From contig JBNAVY010000035.1 of NCBI GenBank assembly GCA_049700195.1, positions 1 through 21,566 on the forward strand: a stretch of 21,566 bases of DNA. Direction: 5' to 3'. A program made the position numbers and the translations under genes. This document shows positions 6,728 to 12,552 of the stretch, piece by piece; position 1 is the stretch's first letter, and every line of letters starts with the position of its first letter. The stretch comes from JBNAVY01 sp049700195 (GTDB lineage: Bacteria; Bacillota; Thermoanaerobacteria; Thermoanaerobacterales; Thermoanaerobacteraceae). The notes beneath the pieces were generated by a model. That model saw only the letters and a list, made by a program, of their open reading frames with translations. It did no database searches and was not told the origin of the DNA.

Positions 6728-6756
6728 TTGAAACAGATCAAAAAAAATGATAATCT
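6728..6756 (+). promoter_or_regulatory. Candidate promoter of the MFS gene
   Basis: TTGAAA (6728-6733), 17 bases, TAATCT (6751-6756), lying between the thrS terminator and the transporter ribosome binding site. The -35 is good and the -10 is fair. GATAAT at 6749 is an alternative -10 with a short 15-base spacer. Confidence 0.4.
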
Positions 6757-6792
6757 AAGAAGAGATTAAAAAATATCTATAGAGGGAGATAT

Positions 6793-8058
6793 ATGAAAAA
6801 TAAAAATTTAGAAGTGTATCATAATTTAAAACATAATATCAGAATGAACATGATAAATGGCTTAGCGTGGGTAGTTGGGTTCAACATGGTAATGCCATTT
6901 ATAGGTATATACGCTATAAAATTAGGTGCAAATGATTTTGAAGTTTCGTTATTAAATTCTCTTCCCGCTCTAATGGTTGTTTTAGGTGTAATACCTGTTA
7001 CTATACTTATAAGTAAATTGAAAGATGTACACAAATTTTCTTATATAATTTTATTTTTTGCTAGAAGTTTTTATTTTTTAATTGCTCTTGTACCTTTTTT
7101 ACATAAAGAAATCCAACCTGTAATTTTAGTATTACTTGTAGGTATAATGAATTTACCTTCGATGGCTGTTGGTATGTGCTGGCAATCTTTTATGAGCGAT
7201 TTAATACCACCTGAATACAGAAGCAAGGTTTTTGCTGATAGAAACTTTTGGACAACTGTTTTGGGTACCCTTGTAGTGCTTGTAACTGGATGGCTTTTGG
7301 ATATAATAGTTTTTCCATTAAGTTATCAATTGATATTTTCTGTTGCTTTTATATTTGGTATTATAGAAACATATTATTATTCTAGATTTTATATTGTGAA
7401 AAGAAATCATGAGGTAAAAGAAAAAATTAATTTTGCCGATGCATTTAAAAAAATGTTAAAATCAAAAAAGTTTATTCATTTTAACATTACTTCTTTTTTA
7501 TATTTTTTTGTATGGATGATGGCATGGCCAATATTTACTGTTTACAAAGTAAATACTCTTAATGCAAATAATGCATGGATGAGCATTTTTACAATAGTTT
7601 CATCTATAGGCTCTATTATTGCTTTTTATAGATGGGCAGATTTATCTAATAAAAAAGGTAATGGTTTTTCTGTAGCATTAAGCGCTTTATTAATAGGCTT
7701 TATACCTATAATGTGGGCAACGGCTAAAAATCTATATATAGGAGCTGTGTTTGATTTTTTAGGTGGCATTGCTGTTGGTGGTTATAATATGCTTCTTTTG
7801 AACTGGTTGCTAGAACTTCTACCTGACAGTGATGAAAAAATGAGCTATCTGGGTTTGTTTACATTAATTACGCAGATTGCTGCCTTTATAGCACCAATGT
7901 TTGGAATGTGGCTTTATGTTAAAATGTCTTATGTTCCTTTTATGATATTGACAGGCATACTTAGAATTTTAGTGAGCATTTTGTATTTTATTGTTGCTAA
8001 ATATGAAAATGATGATACATTAAAAAGCGAAATAAAGTTTAAGGAGGTTATAGATTAA
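6793..8058 (+). CDS. Major facilitator superfamily transporter
   Basis: 421 residues with about twelve hydrophobic segments and a charged cytoplasmic loop in the middle (about residues 200-215, RNHEVKEKI). The segment SDLIPPEYRSKVFADRN (about 135-152) is typical of the loop between helices of a bacterial MFS subgroup. It is an inner-membrane secondary transporter. The substrate cannot be read from sequence; export or uptake is equally possible. ATG start with GAGGGAG 4 bases upstream. Its stop codon overlaps the aroC start by one base (TAATG), and the aroC ribosome binding site lies inside its last codons, so the two genes are very likely co-transcribed and translationally coupled. Whether it moves an aromatic compound is speculation from that coupling alone. 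Confidence 0.88.
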   Translation: MKNKNLEVYHNLKHNIRMNMINGLAWVVGFNMVMPFIGIYAIKLGANDFEVSLLNSLPALMVVLGVIPVTILISKLKDVHKFSYIILFFARSFYFLIALVPFLHKEIQPVILVLLVGIMNLPSMAVGMCWQSFMSDLIPPEYRSKVFADRNFWTTVLGTLVVLVTGWLLDIIVFPLSYQLIFSVAFIFGIIETYYYSRFYIVKRNHEVKEKINFADAFKKMLKSKKFIHFNITSFLYFFVWMMAWPIFTVYKVNTLNANNAWMSIFTIVSSIGSIIAFYRWADLSNKKGNGFSVALSALLIGFIPIMWATAKNLYIGAVFDFLGGIAVGGYNMLLLNWLLELLPDSDEKMSYLGLFTLITQIAAFIAPMFGMWLYVKMSYVPFMILTGILRILVSILYFIVAKYENDDTLKSEIKFKEVID

Positions 8059-9110
8059 TGAGATATATTACAGCTGGTGAATCTCATGGGGAAGCGCTTA
8101 TTGCAGTTATAGAAGGTTTACCTGCAAATATTTTAATTGATATAGATTTTATAAATATGGAACTAAAGAAAAGACAAAGTGGGTATGGCAGAGGTGAAAG
8201 AATGAAAATTGAAAATGATAGAGTAACAGTTTTAAGTGGTTTAAAAAACAACAAAACATTAGGTTCACCTTTGACATTAGAAATTATTAATCGAGATTAT
8301 GAAAATTGGGATGGAAAGGATATAAAAGAAATTAAAAGACCAAGGCCTGGCCATGCTGACTTGTCAGGTGCTATAAAATATAATCAAAAAGATATCAGAA
8401 ATATTTTAGAAAGGTCAAGTGCAAGAGAAACAGCAGCCAGAGTGGCTGTTGGCAGCATTGCAAAATTATTACTGAAAGAGTTAGGTATAAAGATAAAAAG
8501 CCAAGTTATAGAAATAGGTGGTGTTAATGATAAAGAAAAATGGAAAGATATAATCAATAATGCAAAAACAAATAAAGATACATTAGGTGGTATAATTGAA
8601 ATAATTATTGAAGGAGTGCCAGTAGGCATCGGCAGTCATGTACAATGGGATAGAAAATTAGATGCTTTGTTAGCATATCACATAATGAGCGTACAGGCTA
8701 TAAAAGGTGTAGAATTTGGTTTAGGGTTTAAATCTGCAAGTATTCCTGGATCTTTAGTTCATGATGAAATATATTATGATCCAAACAAAGGTTTTTATAG
8801 AAATACAAATAATGCTGGAGGAATTGAAGGCGGGATTTCAAATGGGGCTCCTATAGTTATAAGGGCAGCAATGAAACCTATCCCCACTCTTTTAAAACCT
8901 CTTAATTCTGTAGATATAGATACAAAACAAAATGTAAAAGCAGTTTATGAAAGATCTGATGTTACTGCTGTTGAAGCAGCTTCATATGTTTTAGAAGCAG
9001 TTTGTGCCTGGGTAATTGCAGATGAATGTGTTAAGAAATTTGGTGGAGATACTTTGGAAGAATTATTAAGTAATTATAATACATATATAGAATATGTAAA
9101 AAAATTTTAA
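8058..9110 (+). CDS. aroC: Chorismate synthase
   Basis: 350 residues. It catalyses the last step of the shikimate pathway, 5-enolpyruvylshikimate-3-phosphate to chorismate, using reduced FMN. Family signatures are all present: AGESHGE with H10, GYGRGERMKIE (near 45), RPGHADLSG with H99, RSSARETAARVAVGSIAK, GGIEGGISNGAPI and the C-terminal YERSDVTAVEAASYVLEA. The length is near the short end of the normal range, with no missing blocks. The ATG at 8058 overlaps the transporter stop codon and follows AAGGAGG by 10 bases. No other shikimate genes are in the window, so this gene is separated from the rest of its pathway here. Transcription appears to stop or restart after it, as the infC promoter begins 8 bases after its stop codon. 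Confidence 0.98.
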   Translation: MRYITAGESHGEALIAVIEGLPANILIDIDFINMELKKRQSGYGRGERMKIENDRVTVLSGLKNNKTLGSPLTLEIINRDYENWDGKDIKEIKRPRPGHADLSGAIKYNQKDIRNILERSSARETAARVAVGSIAKLLLKELGIKIKSQVIEIGGVNDKEKWKDIINNAKTNKDTLGGIIEIIIEGVPVGIGSHVQWDRKLDALLAYHIMSVQAIKGVEFGLGFKSASIPGSLVHDEIYYDPNKGFYRNTNNAGGIEGGISNGAPIVIRAAMKPIPTLLKPLNSVDIDTKQNVKAVYERSDVTAVEAASYVLEAVCAWVIADECVKKFGGDTLEELLSNYNTYIEYVKKF

Positions 9111-9118
9111 CATCTGTA

Positions 9119-9147
9119 TTGACAAACAAAAATAATAATGATAGAAT
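9119..9147 (+). promoter_or_regulatory. Promoter of the infC-rpmI-rplT operon
   Basis: TTGACA (9119-9124), 17 bases, TAGAAT (9142-9147): eleven of twelve consensus bases. Initiation is expected near 9154, directly before the leader RNA. Confidence 0.88.
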
Positions 9148-9153
9148 AATAAA

Positions 9154-9268
9154 GCGAACAAGTAGAAGCACCCGCTTCTCACCTTTACACCATCGGTGTA
9201 AGGTTTATAAGGACTAATCTATATTATTGGTTAATTGAGGCGGGTATTTATATCCGCTTTTATTTTTT
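9154..9268 (+). promoter_or_regulatory. L20-type leader RNA upstream of infC
   Basis: The transcript from the infC promoter begins with AAAGCGAACAAGTAGAAGCACCCGC-like sequence that I recognise as the leader of clostridial infC operons. Visible helices are a local GAAG/CTTC hairpin (9165-9178), CCTTTACACC with GGTGTAAGG (9182-9203), and a terminator (9240-9263). ACCCGC (9170-9175) is also exactly complementary to GCGGGT (9240-9245), the left arm of the terminator, so a long-range helix and the terminator exclude each other. By analogy with Bacillus, where L20 binds its leader and promotes premature termination, this should couple infC-rpmI-rplT output to free L20. The exact L20 contact site is not visible from sequence. 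Confidence 0.85.
9240..9268 (+). terminator. Leader terminator upstream of infC
   Basis: GCGGGTA (9240-9246) pairs with TATCCGC (9251-9257), including one G-U pair, around TTTA, followed by TTTTATTTTTT. It lies before the infC start codon, so it is a regulatory attenuator rather than an end-of-gene terminator. Confidence 0.85.
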
Positions 9269-9287
9269 CACAAATTTTAGGAGGTGT

Positions 9288-9806
9288 ATGTTTATTAACA
9301 AAGAGCTGCAAGTAAATGAGGAAATCAGAGATAAGGAAGTTAGAGTAATTGGTCAGGATGGAGAGCAGCTTGGTATTATGTCCGCAAAAGATGCTTATAA
9401 ATTAGCATTGGAACAGCATGTTGATTTGGTTAAAATTGCCCCTCAGGCAAATCCACCTGTTTGTAAGCTGATGGATTTTGGCAAATACAGATATGAGCAG
9501 AGCAAAAAAGAAAAAGAGGCAAAAAAGAAACAAAAAATTATAAATATTAAAGAAGTAAGGATGACTCCTTCTATTGAGGAACATGACTTTGCAGTAAAAG
9601 TTAAAAATGCAATTAAATTTTTAAAAGATGGAGATAAAGTAAAAGTTACAATTAGATTCAGAGGAAGAGAAGCTTCTCATACATCTATTGCTGAAGAAGT
9701 TTTAAATAAATTTGCACTACAGGTTGAAGATTATGGCATAGTAGAAAAAGTACCAAATATGGAAGGCAGAAATTTAATGATGATATTGACACCTAAAAAT
9801 ACTTGA
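9288..9806 (+). CDS. infC: Translation initiation factor IF-3
   Basis: Up to 172 residues. IF-3 binds the 30S subunit, keeps 50S away and checks the start codon and initiator tRNA. The N-domain (about 1-80, KELQVNEEIRDKEVRVI) and a lysine-rich linker (about 80-95, KKEKEAKKKQK) lead to the C-domain (RMTPSIEEHDF on, ending NLMMILTPK). Length is normal. The start is unsettled: ATG 9288 is only 3 bases after GGAGG, while an in-frame ATT at 9294 is 9 bases after it and starts the protein INKELQVNEEIR, as infC genes of several bacteria do. Rare AUU starts allow IF-3 to repress itself. It heads infC-rpmI-rplT (19 bases to rpmI) under an L20-type leader. Confidence 0.98.
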   Translation: MFINKELQVNEEIRDKEVRVIGQDGEQLGIMSAKDAYKLALEQHVDLVKIAPQANPPVCKLMDFGKYRYEQSKKEKEAKKKQKIINIKEVRMTPSIEEHDFAVKVKNAIKFLKDGDKVKVTIRFRGREASHTSIAEEVLNKFALQVEDYGIVEKVPNMEGRNLMMILTPKNT

Positions 9807-9825
9807 AATTAAGGAGGATTTTAAA

Positions 9826-10023
9826 ATGCCAAAAATGAAGTCCCACAGAGGCGCGGCAAAAAGATTTAAAGTGCTAAAATCAGGTAGAATAAAAAGAGCT
9901 AAAGCCTATAGGAGACATATATTAAATAAGAAAACAAGTAAGAGAAAAAGACATTTGAGAAAAGCTACTTATTTTGTAAGTGCAGATATAAAAAATATCA
10001 AACGCTTACTCCCATATGCATAA
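9826..10023 (+). CDS. rpmI: 50S ribosomal protein L35
   Basis: 65 residues, strongly basic, with the family start PKMKSHRGAAKRFKV and end RLLPYA. It is a late-assembly component of the large ribosomal subunit. The ATG start has AAGGAGG 8 bases upstream. It is 19 bases after infC and 18 bases before rplT, so it is the middle gene of the conserved infC-rpmI-rplT operon. Length and sequence are ordinary. Confidence 0.98.
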   Translation: MPKMKSHRGAAKRFKVLKSGRIKRAKAYRRHILNKKTSKRKRHLRKATYFVSADIKNIKRLLPYA

Positions 10024-10041
10024 AAAATAGGAGGTTTTAAT

Positions 10042-10401
10042 ATGGCACGTGTTAAGTTTGGGAAAGTTACCAGGAAAAGACATAAAAAGATATTAAAGTT
10101 AGCAAAAGGCTATTATGGTTCTAAAAGTAAGTTATTTAGAACTGCTAATCAAGCAGTTATGAAATCATTGAATTATGCTTATATCGGTAGAAAATTAAGA
10201 AAAAGGGATTTTAGAAAGCTTTGGATTGCAAGAATAAATGCTGCAGCAAGAGCAAATGGTATCTCTTACAGCAGATTTATAAATGGTCTTAAAAAAGCTG
10301 GCATTGATATTAATAGAAAAATGCTTTCAGAAATGGCTATTAGTGATGGTAAGGCTTTTGAGGAACTTGTAACAATAGCTAAGCAACAATTAAACGCATA
10401 A
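10042..10401 (+). CDS. rplT: 50S ribosomal protein L20
   Basis: 119 residues, basic. It begins ARVKFGKVTRKRHKKILKLAKGY, with the family blocks RDFRKLWIARINAAAR (about 57-72) and NGISYSRFINGLKKAGI (about 74-90). It binds 23S rRNA early in 50S assembly and, in Bacillus, also binds the leader of its own operon to cause premature termination, which fits the leader at 9154-9268. ATG start with AGGAGG 9 bases upstream. Last gene of the operon; a terminator overlaps its stop codon. Confidence 0.99.
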   Translation: MARVKFGKVTRKRHKKILKLAKGYYGSKSKLFRTANQAVMKSLNYAYIGRKLRKRDFRKLWIARINAAARANGISYSRFINGLKKAGIDINRKMLSEMAISDGKAFEELVTIAKQQLNA

Positions 10402-10424
10402 GGCCAATAGGCCTTTTGCTTTTT
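10400..10424 (+). terminator. Terminator after rplT
   Basis: AAGGCC (10400-10405) pairs with GGCCTT (10410-10415) around AATA, followed by TTGCTTTTT. The stem begins in the TAA stop codon of rplT. The stem is short (six pairs), so readthrough into the methyltransferase gene 48 bases later is likely. Confidence 0.72.
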
Positions 10425-10449
10425 AAAAATTATTTTAAGCAGGGTTTAT

Positions 10450-11226
10450 ATGATTATAACAAGTTGGAACAATGAGTTTATAAAAAGAATAAGAAAATTA
10501 AAAGACAAAAAAGAACGTTTTAATCAAGGACTTTTTCTTGTTGAAGGTAGAAATAGTGTTTCTGAATTGATAAAAAGCAATTTTAAAATTAAACATATCA
10601 TATTGGCAGAAACATTTAATGAGATATTAGATTTTCCAAAAACAGATATAGTATATGTTTCAGATAACATTTTTAACAAATTAAGTGATACTGTAACTCC
10701 ACAGAAAGTATTAGCTGTTGTTGAAATCCCATCTTATGATATTAATCAAATTGTAAAAAATAATGGTATATATTTAATTGCAGATAATATACAAGATCCA
10801 GGGAATCTAGGAACTATTATTCGATCATCAGATGCTTTTAATGTTAAATGTGTTTTTACAATTAACAACTGTGTAGATATATATAATCCTAAAGTTGTAA
10901 GAGCAACAATGGGTTCTATTTTTCATATACCTGTATTTAATGTTTCTGATATTGATGAACTTTTTAGAATATTAAAAAACAATAATATACAGGTGGTTGC
11001 TACAGATTTAAAAGCTGAAAATTATTTACATGAAGTTGATTTAAAAAGCTCTGTTGTTTTTATAATGGGTAATGAAGCTAAAGGGATTAGTAATATATAT
11101 GGCAAATACATAGATAAGTATATTAAAATACCGATGAGCGGAAAAGCCGAGTCATTAAATGTATCTATAGCTACTTCAATATTTTTGTATGAATCTCAAA
11201 GACAAAGGTTGATAAATTATAATTAA
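10450..11226 (+). CDS. TrmH/SpoU-family RNA 2'-O-methyltransferase
   Basis: 258 residues. An N-terminal substrate-binding domain (LVEGRNSVSELI near 29-40) is followed by a SPOUT catalytic domain with all three family motifs: DNIQDPGNLGTIIR at 112-125, GNEAKG at 207-212 and IPMSGKAESLN at 227-237. It should methylate a ribose 2'-OH in rRNA or tRNA with S-adenosylmethionine through the trefoil-knot fold. Its place between rplT and pheS matches YsgA of Bacillus, so rRNA is the more likely target, but the modified nucleotide is unknown. ATG start with a weak site (AGCAGGG) 7 bases upstream. No clear promoter is seen in the 48-base gap, so it probably depends on readthrough from the rplT operon. 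The pheS promoter begins inside its last codons. Confidence 0.93.
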   Translation: MIITSWNNEFIKRIRKLKDKKERFNQGLFLVEGRNSVSELIKSNFKIKHIILAETFNEILDFPKTDIVYVSDNIFNKLSDTVTPQKVLAVVEIPSYDINQIVKNNGIYLIADNIQDPGNLGTIIRSSDAFNVKCVFTINNCVDIYNPKVVRATMGSIFHIPVFNVSDIDELFRILKNNNIQVVATDLKAENYLHEVDLKSSVVFIMGNEAKGISNIYGKYIDKYIKIPMSGKAESLNVSIATSIFLYESQRQRLINYN

Positions 11227-11237
11227 GATGATATAAT
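11209..11237 (+). promoter_or_regulatory. Promoter of pheS-pheT
   Basis: TTGATA (11209-11214), 17 bases, TATAAT (11232-11237). The -35 lies inside the last codons of the methyltransferase gene, whose stop codon is at 11224-11226. Initiation is expected near 11244, before the T-box leader. Confidence 0.85.
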
Positions 11238-11254
11238 TATTGAGAATATTATAA

Positions 11255-11484
11255 ATGCAATGAAAGAGAAAAGTATTTTATCTTTATTCACAGGGAGATA
11301 ACGTCATAGATTGAGAGCGTTATTGTTGTTAAGATAAAAGAAAATTCACTCTGGAGCAGCATGCTGAAATAGCAGTAGGCATTGCCGGTAAATCCGTTAA
11401 TATTAATGAGAGAGCATTTATATAAATGCTAATTTAGGTGGTACCGCGAAATTCTTCGTCCTATAGGACGAAGAATTTTTTATT
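11255..11484 (+). promoter_or_regulatory. T-box riboswitch (Phe specifier) controlling pheS-pheT
   Basis: The leader shows AAAAGTATT (near 11268), the specifier TTC (Phe) at 11345-11347 followed by ACTCTGGAGC, GCTGAAATAGC near 11364, CCGGTAAATCCGTTA (11384 on), a small GCATTTATATAAATGC hairpin, the T-box AGGTGGTACCGCG (11436-11448) and a terminator. Uncharged tRNA-Phe should stabilise the antiterminator. Both contacts can be checked here: the tRNA-Phe at 1-53 has anticodon GAA for TTC and 3' end ACCA for TGGT in the T-box bulge. Confidence 0.95.
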
Positions 11485-11485
11485 T
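11449..11485 (+). terminator. T-box attenuator terminator upstream of pheS
   Basis: AAATTCTTCGTCC (11449-11461) pairs perfectly with GGACGAAGAATTT (11466-11478) around TATA, and runs into TTTATTTT. Thirteen pairs plus a T-run directly after the T-box: the off-state hairpin of the riboswitch. Confidence 0.93.
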
Positions 11486-11520
11486 TATATGATTTTATTT
11501 CATTAAGGAGGAGAGTAAAC

Positions 11521-12540
11521 ATGAAAGAAATCTTAGATGATTTGTATAAAAAAGCAAAAAATGAGATAAATGAAGCTAAAAGCCTTGAAAATCTTGAAGA
11601 TATAAGGATTAAATATCTTGGGAAAAAAGGAGAAATTACAAAAGTTTTAAGAGGAATGGGCAATCTGACTCCACAAGAAAGGCCGATTATAGGTGAGATT
11701 GCTAATAAAACAAGAGAGAATATAGAAGAGCTTCTAAAAAATAAAAAAGATATAATGAATGAGTTAGAAAAACAAAAAAGAATAAAAAGTGAATTTTTAG
11801 ATATTACTATACCTGGTAAAAAGACTGTTTATGGGCATAAACATCCTATGAGTATTGTTCTTAATGAGATAAAAGATATATTTCTTGGTTTAGGTTTTTC
11901 AATTGCTGAAGGTCCTGAAGTTGAAAAAGTATATTACAATTTTGAAGCTCTAAATACACCCAAAGATCATCCAGCAAGAGATTTACAAGATACTTTTTAT
12001 ATAACTGAAGATATTCTACTTAGGACTCAAACATCTCCTGTACAAGTTCGCACTATGGAAAAGACAAAGCCCCCTATTAAAATAATTTCTCCAGGTAGAG
12101 TATATCGTGCAGACGAGATAGATGCTACCCATTCTCCAGTTTTTACACAAATGGAAGGATTAGCTGTTGACGAGGGAATAACAATGGGTGATTTAAAAGG
12201 GGTACTTAATATTTTTGCAAAAAGGTTTTTTGGTGAAAATACTAAGACAAAATTCAGACCTCATTATTTTCCTTTTACCGAGCCTAGTGCTGAAATGGAT
12301 GTTACATGTTTTGCCTGTGGAGGCAAAGGATGCAGAGTGTGTGGATATACAGGATGGATTGAAATTTTAGGCTCTGGAATGGTACATCCTAATGTTCTTA
12401 GAATGGCAGGCATTGACCCTGAAAAATATTCTGGTTTTGCTTTTGGATTAGGTATTGATAGGATTACTATGCTAAAATATGGAATAGATGATTTAAGGCT
12501 TTTATATGAAAATGATCTAAGATTTATACAACAATTTTAA
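11521..12540 (+). CDS. pheS: Phenylalanyl-tRNA synthetase alpha subunit
   Basis: 339 residues. It is the catalytic subunit of the alpha2-beta2 enzyme that charges tRNA-Phe. The N-terminal coiled coil (about 1-90) that contacts tRNA is followed by the class II core: GPEVEKVYYNFEALNTPKDH, RTQTSPVQVRTM, motif 2 as GRVYRADEIDATHSPVFTQM and motif 3 as GFAFGLGIDRITMLKYGI near the end. Four cysteines, C263, C266, C271 and C274, precede GWIEILGSGMVHP; this cluster is common in Firmicute PheS and may bind zinc. The start is ATG with AAGGAGGAG about 8 bases upstream, 40 bases after the T-box terminator. pheT follows after 12 bases. Confidence 0.99.
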   Translation: MKEILDDLYKKAKNEINEAKSLENLEDIRIKYLGKKGEITKVLRGMGNLTPQERPIIGEIANKTRENIEELLKNKKDIMNELEKQKRIKSEFLDITIPGKKTVYGHKHPMSIVLNEIKDIFLGLGFSIAEGPEVEKVYYNFEALNTPKDHPARDLQDTFYITEDILLRTQTSPVQVRTMEKTKPPIKIISPGRVYRADEIDATHSPVFTQMEGLAVDEGITMGDLKGVLNIFAKRFFGENTKTKFRPHYFPFTEPSAEMDVTCFACGGKGCRVCGYTGWIEILGSGMVHPNVLRMAGIDPEKYSGFAFGLGIDRITMLKYGIDDLRLLYENDLRFIQQF

Positions 12541-12552
12541 AGGAGTGATAAT

